Source: Ancylostoma caninum
Taxonomy: Eukaryota > Nematoda > Chromadorea > Rhabditida > Ancylostomatidae
DNA length: 64,000 bases
Assembly: GCA_037903475.1 (NCBI GenBank)
Contig: JBAJFG010000476.1
Coordinates: 1,162,033 to 1,226,032 of the forward strand
Reading direction: 5' to 3'
Part shown: one piece after another, positions 62,301-64,000 of the stretch
How the letters are laid out: each line of letters opens with the position of its first letter
How positions within the stretch are numbered: the stretch's first letter is position 1
Made by a program: the position numbers and the translations under genes
Notes under the pieces: generated by a model
Database searches by the model: none
What the model was told of the DNA's origin: nothing
What the model saw: the letters and a program-made list of their open reading frames with translations, nothing else

Positions 62301-63043
62301 TAAGTGAATTTTGGAACAAAACCAGTGACTTTCCGCTCATTCTTGCACTGATTAAATTTATTTTCAGTGCATGAAAGCACATATTTCCACGATTGCGGTG
62401 AACGACGAAGACGCTGCAACGACGGCCACTTTGAACATTTGCCTAGACACACCGGATGAGCTCAGCAATGGAGCATCGGTTCGTTGTGCTTTTCGTTTCT
62501 TCTGGCAGACTTTTCCCGGAGATTACTTATTATTTCTTGACGAATAGATTTTTAAACTTATTTATTTCATTTATTTGGTGTTCTAAGCATTCTGTTGACC
62601 TTTACTACCATTTCATGGGTGGTTACCCGCTCAAATCCAGTTTATACTGTTTTTTTGGCAGAGTTTTACCAACATTTTCGTTGAGGTTTAGAATCGAAAA
62701 AAGTTCACTTTCGAATAGTGTCGCTAGTGCTACATAATTCAGGATAGTTTGAATAAAAATTTCAAAATGAGATATTATGAAGAGTCCATGGTTCCTTGTA
62801 AAAATATGTCGTTTGAAGAGAAAACAATCTCGGAAATCAGTGATAAAATTCTGAAGGTCGACGAGTTTCAAATCTTGCGCTACTAGCAAGTTAAAAAGAC
62901 CCTGATTACAGACACCTTCTGTGCCACAACCGCTACAGCTCACCCCTCCTCTACCGAATATGCCACCGCCACCAGCAGAACATGGACAAAAACATGAAGA
63001 TTTATTAAGATTTATCATGGAAAATCACTTGGAAACCTCGTGA
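13410..63043 (+). CDS. PLEKHG5: PLEKHG5/Syx-like RhoGEF (27 exons, DH-PH), whole gene
   Basis: Hand-built spliced gene of 2865 nt (954 codons plus stop). Exons: 13410-13472, 21960-22013, 22093-22159, 25986-26108, 44587-44723, 44783-44859, 47723-47828, 49190-49300, 49378-49452, 49512-49576, 53104-53205, 53407-53569, 53644-53739, 55080-55128, 55771-55907, 55968-56096, 56164-56302, 57876-57963, 58040-58135, 58188-58294, 60026-60199, 60259-60412, 60634-60729, 60787-60925, 60986-61087, 62368-62478, 62939-63043. Every junction keeps phase and uses GT-AG. Domains by residue: Ras-binding-like about 30-102, basic linker 103-246, DH about 251-470, PH about 498-612, Ser-rich tail 613-954. DH-PH proteins load GTP on Rho GTPases; PLEKHG5/Syx acts on RhoA at junctions and in neurons. 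The family call rests on the Ras-binding-like segment before DH and on the PH core ([12 protein letters not shown], then FFIICMNEF). Human PLEKHG5 is a little over 1000 residues. Weakest parts are the first exon, the exon 5 donor and the last two junctions. Confidence 0.87.
13473..15134. other. PLEKHG5: Intron 1, 5' part, GC-rich
   Basis: Intron sequence after the isoform a first exon. Unusually GC-rich to about 14950 for an intron here. A 183-codon - strand open frame (14053-14604) has no recognisable motif and is probably chance in GC-rich DNA. May hold promoter or enhancer elements. Confidence 0.4.
15135..15369. mobile_element. Fold-back MITE, TA flanked
   Basis: Begins TACAGTACCGGCCAAAATTA and ends, reversed, TACAGTGCCGGCCAAAATTA. 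The arms match over about 57 bases, and the inner part is also partly self-complementary. 235 bp, no ORF. The TA at each end suggests Tc1/mariner-type insertion. Confidence 0.88.
15655..18812. other. PLEKHG5: Intron 1, AT-rich middle
   Basis: AT-rich intron. Holds a (TTTA)n tract (16695-16741), a short cgaatattcgatatcgaat palindrome related to the AT-rich repeat family (16360-16388), and the tandem repeat listed next. No gene seen. Confidence 0.5.
17218..17700. repeat. Tandem repeat, about 206-bp unit, 3 copies
   Basis: aaaaacgtgaatttcgttcc starts at 17218 and again at 17424. Each copy then carries ttccctttcgatgt, accttcaacgaccgacaaaa and a ttttaaatcgaat end. A third, worn copy covers about 17594-17700. 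The copies differ by indels, so the array is old. Confidence 0.85.
18813..19027. repeat. Direct repeat of about 110 bases, 2 copies
   Basis: tcttttgctccctct starts at 18814 and 18932. Both copies go on to ccggactactg..ttattcaaaatcg and a ttcatta end. Worn tandem duplication inside intron 1. Confidence 0.8.
19767..19777 (+). promoter_or_regulatory. Candidate trans-splice acceptor before isoform b
   Basis: The sequence ttcccacttcag lies 32 nt upstream of the isoform b ATG with no exon visible just before it. In nematodes this arrangement usually marks spliced-leader addition. It could instead be an ordinary acceptor for a non-coding upstream exon. Confidence 0.35.
19810..19875 (+). CDS. PLEKHG5: Alternative first coding exon, isoform b
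   Basis: ATG at 19810 reads [19 protein letters not shown], then DAL, and ends in phase 0 at TTG|gtaagg. It joins exon 2 in frame. Its end (FDAL) resembles the end of isoform a (FHDAM), as expected of alternative first exons that feed one downstream sequence. An in-frame TGA lies upstream. A 3' splice site (cccacttcag, AG at 19776-19777) sits 32 nt before the ATG, which would suit spliced-leader trans-splicing; that is inferred. Confidence 0.65.
20545..21081. mobile_element. Long-TIR fold-back element
   Basis: Terminal inverted repeats of about 107 bases: left ATGGCTCGCTTAATTAGGGC, right reversed ATGGATCGCTTAATTAGGGC, continuing through CAGTTTAAAACC and GAATCCGGGA. 537 bp in all, no transposase frame. 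Lies in the intron between isoform b's first exon and exon 2. Confidence 0.9.
21960..22013 (+). CDS. PLEKHG5: Exon 2
   Basis: Acceptor tctttgcag, then 18 codons ([18 protein letters not shown]), donor CCG|gtacgt, phase 0 at both ends. Both alternative first exons join here in frame. Residues 22-39. No known domain; it leads into the Ras-binding-like segment. Confidence 0.8.
22093..22159 (+). CDS. PLEKHG5: Exon 3, start of Ras-binding-like segment
   Basis: Acceptor cgttttcag, then codons reading [19 protein letters not shown] and VFE, donor GAAG|gtccgt. This donor leaves phase 1, the only phase that joins exon 4 in frame, giving [15 protein letters not shown] donor 10 nt earlier (CAG|gttttc) fails on phase. 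Residues 40-61. Confidence 0.72.
22556..23437. mobile_element. Mariner-like element, decayed
   Basis: Left end TTAGGTTGGGGAATAAGTTG, right end reversed TAATGGGTTGGGGAATAAG, with TA outside the left end. About 880 bp. I could not read an intact transposase: the interior has only short broken frames. It is either a deletion derivative or an old mariner. Confidence 0.7.
24459..24664. mobile_element. MITE, GCATGCATCATTGA family, copy 1
   Basis: Left end gcatgcatcattgagattac, right end reversed gaatgcatcattgaaattac, both followed by ccagggt. About 206 bp, no ORF. Same ends as 53258-53373. Confidence 0.82.
25958..25985 (+). CDS. Possible third start, 5' extension of exon 4
   Basis: ATG at 25958 opens MTSQQLLSS in frame with exon 4, with an in-frame TAA just upstream. 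A transcript starting here would carry the Ras-binding-like segment without exons 1-3. Because the exon 4 acceptor lies inside this stretch, it would compete with splicing. Only the reading frame supports it. Confidence 0.25.
25986..26108 (+). CDS. PLEKHG5: Exon 4, Ras-binding-like segment
   Basis: Acceptor actctcttcag, donor AGAG|gtaagc, phases 1 and 1. It encodes [20 protein letters not shown] and then [11 protein letters not shown]. This follows the pattern of the PLEKHG5 segment before the DH domain (a GL..D.VE.FL motif, then Y/FRF.G..L.V.) and is the best N-terminal evidence for the family. Residues 62-102. A GT at 26102 would be an alternative donor ending after ATC. Confidence 0.85.
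26109..28544. other. PLEKHG5: Intron 4, first part
   Basis: Start of the 18.5-kb intron. Mostly AT-rich; 27860-28520 is GC-rich and carries a 122-codon + strand ORF (27869-28237) with no motif I recognise. May be a regulatory island. Confidence 0.45.
26765..26800. repeat. Single end related to the 15135 MITE
   Basis: tacagtacctatcaacatta then tatagcc copies the outer end of the 15135-15369 element with a few changes. I found no matching second end nearby, so it may be a solo or broken copy. Confidence 0.45.
28545..29040. repeat. Dispersed repeat, copy 1 (with partial inner duplication)
   Basis: Matches 33762-34135: tttattttattggcttcgta, then cggattggctgtgcagatt, tgcatccttcctttttgcca, gatgaagttctgagggtgac and tggaaaatttcaaggagat. 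The last part (ggagattt..cacaatc..gtaaagaaa..cagag) occurs a second time at about 28945-29040. Confidence 0.85.
29778..29906. repeat. Hairpin-forming inverted repeat
   Basis: gcagcaacgattgccagttg ctgccatcctcccc on the left pairs with ggggaggatggcagcaactg gcaaccgttgctgc on the right; arms of about 45 bases with a loop of about 35. No ORF inside. Confidence 0.88.
29907..33104. other. PLEKHG5: Intron 4, middle
   Basis: No supported gene. On the - strand, 29990-30310 reads broken helix-turn-helix-like text ([13 protein letters not shown], then [19 protein letters not shown]), possibly a dead transposase N-terminus. GC-rich patch at 31020-31260. Simple repeats: GT-rich at 32693-32722, a 12-C run at 32601-32612, (AAAT)-rich at 32555-32595. 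Confidence 0.4.
33105..33375. repeat. Minisatellite, 58-59 bp unit, about 4.5 copies
   Basis: The mark gggtcc recurs at 33139, 33197, 33256 (gggtgc), 33315 and 33373: steps of 58, 59, 59 and 58. The unit carries tgcgccggcgtccaaaagtg. Because the unit is not a multiple of three, the repeat is open in several frames at once, producing long spurious - strand frames (191 and 137 codons). GC-rich block in AT-rich DNA. Confidence 0.95.
33555..33665. repeat. Repeat flanking the minisatellite, second copy of 32535-32655
   Basis: Both segments read gtagacaaatgaat, an (AAAT)-rich tract, tgggtca, tgcaat..gaatg and ttcgacaaggtacgt. They bracket the minisatellite, one on each side. Confidence 0.75.
33762..34135. 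repeat. Dispersed repeat, copy 2
   Basis: Second copy of 28545-29040: ctttattttattagtttcgt, then cggattggttgtgcagattt, tgcatccttcctttttgcca, gatgaagttctgagggtgac. Both copies are in the same direction about 5.2 kb apart. Confidence 0.85.
35568..36074. mobile_element. TIR element, TTTAAAGGCAGCACCCACGG family
   Basis: Left end tttaaaggcagcacccacgg, right end reversed identical over the same 20 bases. 507 bp, no transposase frame. A lone related end (ccttaaaggcggcagccacg) stands at 34826-34850, so the family has at least two insertions in this intron. Confidence 0.85.
36563..36810. mobile_element. hAT-like MITE with 8-bp target duplication
   Basis: Starts cagtggcgggcgcagaa and ends ctgcgtccgccactg, i.e. 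a CAGTGGCGG inverted end of hAT type. Flanks are GTAGTAAG (36555-36562) and GTAGTGAG (36811-36818), an 8-bp duplication with one change. 248 bp, AT-rich centre, no ORF. Confidence 0.9.
38280..38520. other. GC-rich segment in intron 4, possible dispersed element
   Basis: About 240 bases much richer in GC than the surroundings, with sharp edges. The - strand has a 75-codon ORF (38287-38511) rich in aromatic residues. I do not recognise it. Sharp edges suggest an inserted repeat or a structured RNA gene rather than an exon. Confidence 0.25.
40063..40094. repeat. (AAAT)n tract
   Basis: aagtaaataaataaataaat and on. One of several such tracts (also 2989-3003, 12832-12870, 38922-38960, 59291-59333; reverse strand 16695-16741). 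Confidence 0.9.
41310..41447 (-). CDS. 45-codon Arg/Ser-rich ORF inside intron 4
   Basis: On the - strand ATG at 41447 runs to TAG at 41310. After six codons it becomes a nearly pure Arg/Ser run ([20 protein letters not shown], then [20 protein letters not shown]). This is the make-up of an SR splicing factor RS tail. A possible acceptor (tatatgtag) stands just inside its 5' end, so it could be the last exon of a nested or retroposed SR gene; I found no RNA-recognition motif upstream. It may also be a chance product of a biased repeat. Confidence 0.3.
   Translation of the reverse strand: MHTICSRSSRSRGTRRTRRSRSRRSRRGVRKSRGGRRRRSRKVKE
44587..44723 (+). CDS. PLEKHG5: Exon 5, basic Ser/Arg linker
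   Basis: Acceptor gaattcag. The phase-1 join with exon 4 after an intron of about 18.5 kb gives [20 protein letters not shown] and then [21 protein letters not shown]-x-x-S sites (RPS, SRKSS) could be phosphorylated by basophilic kinases. The donor is weak: GTG|gtggga at 44723, or CGA|gtggtg three bases earlier; both keep phase. A GT at 44734 breaks the downstream frame. Residues 103-148. Confidence 0.82.
44783..44859 (+). CDS. PLEKHG5: Exon 6, linker
   Basis: Acceptor tgctttcag, donor TTGAA|gtgagt, phase 0 in and phase 2 out. Reads [20 protein letters not shown] and SDGSL. Only this frame joins exon 7 without a stop. The intron before it is just 59 nt. Residues 149-173. Confidence 0.88.
44860..47722. 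other. PLEKHG5: Intron 6
   Basis: Apart from the MITE at 46991-47171 nothing is supported. A 95-codon - strand frame (46617-46904) is Cys/His/Trp-rich but matches no pattern I can name. Confidence 0.5.
46991..47171. mobile_element. Mariner-type MITE in intron 6
   Basis: Ends TAGGTTGGTGCAAAAATAAT and, reversed, the same 20 bases. 181 bp including TA at both ends, no ORF. The TAGGTTGGTGC start is of mariner type. Confidence 0.92.
47723..47828 (+). CDS. PLEKHG5: Exon 7, linker
   Basis: Acceptor catccatttcag, donor AAG|gttcgt, phase 2 in and phase 0 out. Encodes [20 protein letters not shown] and then [16 protein letters not shown], a mix of acidic and Ser/Arg-rich sequence typical of the region before the DH domain. 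Residues 174-209. Confidence 0.88.
48749..48975. mobile_element. Probable second copy of the hAT-like MITE, worn
   Basis: Left ccattggtggatgg, right reversed aatggtggatag; G-rich run just inside, then an AT-rich centre ending cagatttttacttg..ttgtaaaa, which resembles agatttttatttg..ttgtaaag in the 36563 element. Confidence 0.55.
49190..49300 (+). CDS. PLEKHG5: Exon 8, helix before DH
   Basis: Acceptor gctattcag, donor GGG|gtacgt, phase 0 at both ends, 37 codons beginning [20 protein letters not shown] and ending [11 protein letters not shown]. It is likely helical and lies directly before the DH domain. Residues 210-246. Confidence 0.9.
49378..49452 (+). CDS. PLEKHG5: Exon 9, DH conserved region 1
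   Basis: Acceptor gttgcag, donor CAG|gtgagc, 25 codons including [17 protein letters not shown]. This is DH conserved region 1. Glu266 in TTEYRYI is the family's conserved glutamate that contacts the GTPase switch I region. Residues 247-271. Confidence 0.95.
49512..49576 (+). CDS. PLEKHG5: Exon 10, DH domain
   Basis: Acceptor cttttgcag, donor TTCAA|gtaaga. Reads [21 protein letters not shown], the rest of DH helix 1, and ends in phase 2. It must join exon 11 across an intron of about 3.5 kb. Residues 272-292. Confidence 0.95.
49577..52664. other. PLEKHG5: Intron 10, first part
   Basis: AT-rich. Contains an ACCTTATAT-type microsatellite (51078-51135). A tempting mini-exon after ttcgcag at 50846 does not fit phase and is rejected. 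No other feature supported. Confidence 0.5.
52667..53028. mobile_element. Mariner-type MITE in the DH intron 10
   Basis: Left TTGGGTTGTAACATATGTTT, right reversed TTAGGTTGTAAAATAAGTTT, both followed by CCGCTGTTTT. TA flanks at 52665-52666 and 53029-53030. 362 bp, no ORF. It ends 75 bases before exon 11. Confidence 0.92.
53104..53205 (+). CDS. PLEKHG5: Exon 11, DH domain
   Basis: Acceptor tttttgtag, donor TCACG|gtttgg. Reads [20 protein letters not shown] and then [14 protein letters not shown]. It matches the DH segment in which a Phe/Ile plus a 'hxxhF.nI..l...h..fw' pattern builds the helix bundle. The following 201-nt intron is mostly a MITE. Residues 293-326. Confidence 0.93.
53258..53373. 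mobile_element. MITE, GCATGCATCATTGA family, copy 2, filling intron 11
   Basis: Perfect outer ends: ccgcatgcatcattgagatt and, reversed, the same with ggtaat. About 116 bp within the 201-nt intron between DH exons 11 and 12, leaving about 50 bases to the donor and 33 to the acceptor. Confidence 0.9.
53407..53569 (+). CDS. PLEKHG5: Exon 12, DH domain
   Basis: Acceptor caatttag, donor CAG|gtgagc. Encodes [20 protein letters not shown], then [20 protein letters not shown], then [14 protein letters not shown]. This is the DH conserved region 2 area (gF..f..y..Y......s...l...., then ...N..F..f). Residues 327-381. Confidence 0.95.
53644..53739 (+). CDS. PLEKHG5: Exon 13, DH conserved region 3
   Basis: Acceptor ccgttttccag, donor AAG|gttagt. 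Reads [20 protein letters not shown] and [12 protein letters not shown]. The P-x-Q-R-[LI]-x-[RK]-Y-x-L-L-L signature is DH conserved region 3, the core of the exchange site; here the proline is followed by Met-Gln-Arg-Leu. The next intron carries a full-length mariner. Residues 382-413. Confidence 0.97.
53773..55047 (-). mobile_element. Full-length mariner transposon, decayed, in DH intron 13
   Basis: Inverted ends TTAGGTGCGTGCAAAAGTTC identical for 30 bases, TA duplications at 53771-53772 and 55048-55049, total 1275 bp, the usual mariner size. The transposase lies on the - strand: [20 protein letters not shown] (55-54.5 kb), matching the mariner 'h..IGK...l..WVPHEL' linker, and then, past a stop at about 54531, [20 protein letters not shown], matching the segment around the first catalytic Asp ('T.DEKWI.YDN..R...W'). 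Stops and frameshifts show it is inactive. Confidence 0.93.
54310..54700 (-). pseudogene. Mariner transposase remnant
   Basis: Readable core of the broken transposase. The first acid of the DDD triad survives (IVDRKW), followed by YDNRRRSS and PPKKWPNHH, as in 'APKHFPKP'. At least one in-frame TAA separates it from the N-terminal DNA-binding part. Domain order and spacing fit mariner; no claim of activity. Confidence 0.88.
55080..55128 (+). CDS. PLEKHG5: Exon 14, end of DH
   Basis: Acceptor acgcttttcag starts 32 nt after the mariner ends. Reads [16 protein letters not shown] and ends CAAA|gtaagt in phase 1. It continues the last long DH helix. Residues 414-429. Confidence 0.92.
55129..55770. 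other. PLEKHG5: Intron 14
   Basis: 642-nt intron with a 13-G run (55600-55612). Open frames on the - strand here are not supported. Confidence 0.6.
55771..55907 (+). CDS. PLEKHG5: Exon 15, last DH helix and linker
   Basis: Acceptor ggaattttcag, possible donor AAG|gtgcga. Encodes [20 protein letters not shown], then [20 protein letters not shown], then SEEFEK: the end of the DH bundle and a short acidic linker to the PH domain. The frame stays open through the next 60 nt, so this exon may be fused to exon 16 in some transcripts. Residues 430-475. Confidence 0.92.
55968..56096 (+). CDS. PLEKHG5: Exon 16, start of PH domain
   Basis: Acceptor gggtgttcag, donor AAG|gtattc. Encodes [20 protein letters not shown], then [20 protein letters not shown] and GPK. 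The R.hIh.G.L.h.e pattern is the first PH strand as found in PLEKHG family members. Residues 476-518. Confidence 0.94.
56164..56302 (+). CDS. PLEKHG5: Exon 17, PH core
   Basis: Acceptor gctttttgag (a rare GAG 3' site), donor GCCA|gtaagt. Encodes [20 protein letters not shown], then [20 protein letters not shown]. The hLFTDhLLhCK motif is the central PH strand pair; the same motif sits at this place in PLEKHG5. Residues 519-564. Confidence 0.93.
56303..57875. other. PLEKHG5: Intron 17
   Basis: 1.57-kb intron inside the PH domain. Holds copy C of the AT-rich palindromic repeat and, at 57340-57575, a CG-rich block in which gcgtcaa/cgcgtc..cgcacgcat recurs (57355-57382, 57535-57560). Confidence 0.6.
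56987..57271. repeat. AT-rich palindromic repeat, copy C
   Basis: Third copy of the 1735 and 9275 family: accgaataatttcgttgctc, gagaaagccctgaagctctt, ttccatttattcgaaatcga and the cgaatatcgaatatttcgaa centre; the right arm is cut after gagagagaagaaga. Confidence 0.8.
57876..57963 (+). CDS. PLEKHG5: Exon 18, PH domain
   Basis: Acceptor attgtttctag, donor CGACG|gttagt. Encodes [20 protein letters not shown], then TTDEKETR. The FhIIhhNEF motif is a distinctive PLEKHG5 PH feature and the strongest single pointer to that family. Residues 565-593. Confidence 0.95.
58040..58135 (+). CDS. PLEKHG5: Exon 19, PH C-terminal helix
   Basis: Acceptor ttttgctgcag, donor AAGGG|gtaagt. Encodes [20 protein letters not shown] and [12 protein letters not shown]. 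The invariant PH tryptophan is Trp595 (RWLEMI), in the closing amphipathic helix. Residues 594-625. Confidence 0.96.
58188..58294 (+). CDS. PLEKHG5: Exon 20, tail
   Basis: Acceptor cttctttgcag, donor AACC|gtatgt. Encodes [20 protein letters not shown] and then [21 protein letters not shown] site lies just after the PH domain, a usual regulatory phosphorylation region. The preceding intron is only 52 nt. Residues 626-661. Confidence 0.92.
58295..60025. other. PLEKHG5: Intron 20
   Basis: 1.73 kb. (AAAT)n at 59291-59333. A lone MITE end (taatctcaatggtgcatgcg at 59657-59676) of the GCATGCATCATTGA family. No exon needed. Confidence 0.6.
60026..60199 (+). CDS. PLEKHG5: Exon 21, tail
   Basis: Acceptor tctctcattacag, donor TCGT|gtgagt. 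Reads [20 protein letters not shown], then [20 protein letters not shown] and [17 protein letters not shown]. Low complexity, Ser/Pro-rich, no domain. The chosen donor is the one that keeps exon 22 open. Residues 662-719. Confidence 0.88.
60259..60412 (+). CDS. PLEKHG5: Exon 22, tail
   Basis: Acceptor gctttttccag, donor GCGAA|gtgagg. Reads [20 protein letters not shown], then [20 protein letters not shown] and [12 protein letters not shown]. An R-S-x-S-P-x-x-R block is followed by a short predicted helix. Residues 720-770. Confidence 0.88.
60634..60729 (+). CDS. PLEKHG5: Exon 23, tail
   Basis: Acceptor attctcacag, donor AAACG|gtagga. Reads [20 protein letters not shown] and [12 protein letters not shown]: an acidic helical segment, possibly coiled coil, then a basic patch. 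Phases fit both neighbours. Residues 771-802. Confidence 0.9.
60787..60925 (+). CDS. PLEKHG5: Exon 24, tail
   Basis: Acceptor cagtgatttag, donor GAG|gtacgc. Reads [20 protein letters not shown], then [20 protein letters not shown] and SARLGE. No domain recognised. Residues 803-849. Confidence 0.9.
60986..61087 (+). CDS. PLEKHG5: Exon 25, Ser-rich tail
   Basis: Acceptor ctcatttcag, donor GAA|gttcgt. About half of its 34 residues are serine ([16 protein letters not shown]). If the donor is not used, the frame runs on to a TAG at 61157-61159, adding 23 codons and giving a shorter protein. Residues 850-883. Confidence 0.85.
61088..62367. other. PLEKHG5: Intron 25
   Basis: 1.28 kb with two G runs (61581-61595, 15 G; 61607-61616) and no other feature supported. 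The exon 25 frame continues to a TAG at 61157 if this intron is kept. Confidence 0.6.
62368..62478 (+). CDS. PLEKHG5: Exon 26, tail
   Basis: Acceptor atttattttcag, donor TCG|gttcgt, phase 0 at both ends. Reads [20 protein letters not shown], then [17 protein letters not shown]. Same donor sequence (gttcgt) as exons 7 and 25. No domain recognised. Residues 884-920. Confidence 0.78.
62479..62938. other. PLEKHG5: Intron 26
   Basis: 460-nt AT-rich intron. Nothing else seen. Confidence 0.6.
62939..63043 (+). CDS. PLEKHG5: Exon 27, C-terminal exon with stop
   Basis: Acceptor caaccgctacag. Reads [20 protein letters not shown], then [14 protein letters not shown] and TGA at 63041-63043. Proline-rich, then a helix. 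A strong donor (TC|gtgagt) overlaps the stop codon, so other C-termini are possible. Human PLEKHG5 ends in a PDZ-binding motif; the end read here (ETS) is not a classical one. Confidence 0.72.
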   Translation, partial: LTPPLPNMPPPPAEHGQKHEDLLRFIMENHLETS

Positions 63044-63483
63044 GTGCCTCCTTTACCTATTATTCTTTGTCTTCAGTTACCATCGAAGGGAAATTCCGGA
63101 AATTTTTCTGGCATCACATGACCGCTCTGCTTTCAGAGACGTGTAAATGGAGGATTCCATACGACTCCTTTCTCTCCCTTGCTCAGTGACATGCCAAAGC
63201 GACAGTATTGTTTTGCTTCTTGTATGTATGCATTGTTTGCTACGTTTGATGCAGTAGTTTGATTGAGAATAGCGAATATTATTATTGAAATGTTGTATTT
63301 TATCGTACGTGCCTTCCAATCTCTTCAGAGTATGTGATTTATGTGCAATAATGTTCTCTTTGATTACTGGAGTTCCATAAATGTTGACCCTACTGCTGCA
63401 GGTTCCTGCTTGAACAGCGTTCAAATTGAAGTGAAAGCTAAATTAAAATCATTAAATCAAACAACAATAAAATTAGAAATAAA
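63044..63483 (+). terminator. PLEKHG5: 3' UTR and poly(A) signals
   Basis: Downstream of the TGA, AATAAA hexamers stand at 63466-63471 and 63478-63483, on the gene strand. They are the first clear poly(A) signals after the stop, giving a 3' UTR of roughly 440-460 nt. The cleavage site cannot be fixed from sequence alone. Confidence 0.5.
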
Positions 63484-64000
63484 ATGGTGCTAAAATTAAA
63501 ATTAGATCAAACTGAATTGATTGAATTATAATAAATTAAATTGTTGGGATCACAGAACTGATTCCAAGAATTCTACACTACTGAATTAGCCAGGTGACGC
63601 TAGTGCAAAAAGTATACACGACGTCTTGTGAATTTGCAGAAGTACCTCCTTTTGAGCCATTTCTTCTATGGAGATTTTGGCATGACCGTTGAGACATCTG
63701 CCACAACGAGCTGCTGCGTACCAGCGATCGATATCTCCAGCTGCAAAGCCTCATAGCAGATGTCTTTATGGGCATCTTGAATTCTTCACAAAGGAATGGG
63801 CTCAAGAACATGTTCTCTGCACTATTCTGGGGAATCTTGCATAGCTCTGTGATCAGAGTCTTCTGGAGACCTTTCTTGGATAAAAATTCTCAAAAACGTT
63901 ACCGAGGCCACTGCTTTCAAGGATGGACTCGTTCGTGCTGCCCTGATGAGGCTCAGATCGTGTAAAAAATGTAGAAAACTGGAATAATAACGGCAGCAGC
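63484..64000. other. Downstream flank
   Basis: No supported gene. Near the right edge one + strand frame reads VTEATAFKDGLVRAALMRLR (about 63897-63956), loosely like the end of a BEL/Pao retroelement polyprotein ('..E...S.DG.VR.A.VRL'); too short and worn to call. Confidence 0.35.

Noticed and set aside
63768..63965. 65-codon + strand ORF at the right edge
   Set aside because: No recognisable motif; a BEL/Pao-like scrap in another frame is too short to call.

Overview
The window looks like nuclear DNA of a parasitic nematode, most likely a strongylid (hookworm-like) worm; this is an inference. It rests on large TE-filled introns, short exons with TTTTCAG-type 3' splice sites, many (AAAT)n tracts, many mariner-type and fold-back elements, and a coding sequence that reads as an animal Rho guanine-nucleotide exchange factor.

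One gene can be fully supported. It lies on the + strand from about 13.4 kb (or 19.8 kb from an alternative first exon) to 63.04 kb. I rebuilt it by hand as 27 exons whose reading phases all agree. They give an open frame of about 954 codons with, in order: a PLEKHG5-type Ras-binding-like segment (exons 3-4), a basic Ser/Arg-rich linker (exons 5-7), a DH (RhoGEF) domain (exons 9-15), a PH domain (exons 16-19), and a long Ser-rich tail (exons 20-27) ending with TGA at 63041-63043. The order and the PH core match PLEKHG5/Syx, an activator of RhoA at cell junctions and in neurons. Two first exons (13.4 kb and 19.8 kb) both splice in phase to exon 2, and an ATG just upstream of exon 4 gives a third possible start.

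Layout. 1-13.28 kb: upstream DNA with no gene I can support, holding an old non-LTR reverse transcriptase fragment (5.08-5.57 kb), two copies of an AT-rich palindromic repeat and several GC-rich islands. 13.3-26.1 kb: the 5' exons, separated by long introns with fold-back elements. 26.1-44.6 kb: one intron of about 18.5 kb with a 58-59 bp minisatellite, paired dispersed repeats, a hAT-like MITE with an 8-bp target duplication, and a small Arg/Ser-rich ORF on the - strand. 44.6-49.6 kb: linker exons and the start of the DH domain. 49.6-58.3 kb: the rest of DH and PH, with introns hit by at least three transposons, including a full-length but decayed mariner. 58.3-63.0 kb: the tail exons. 63.04-64 kb: 3' flank with AATAAA signals.

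I found no tRNA, rRNA, CRISPR or operon-like structure, and no clearly new biological system. The points most worth checking are the alternative promoters, the transposon load inside the DH-domain introns, a 60-nt in-frame optional intron between DH and PH, and the alternative C-termini.
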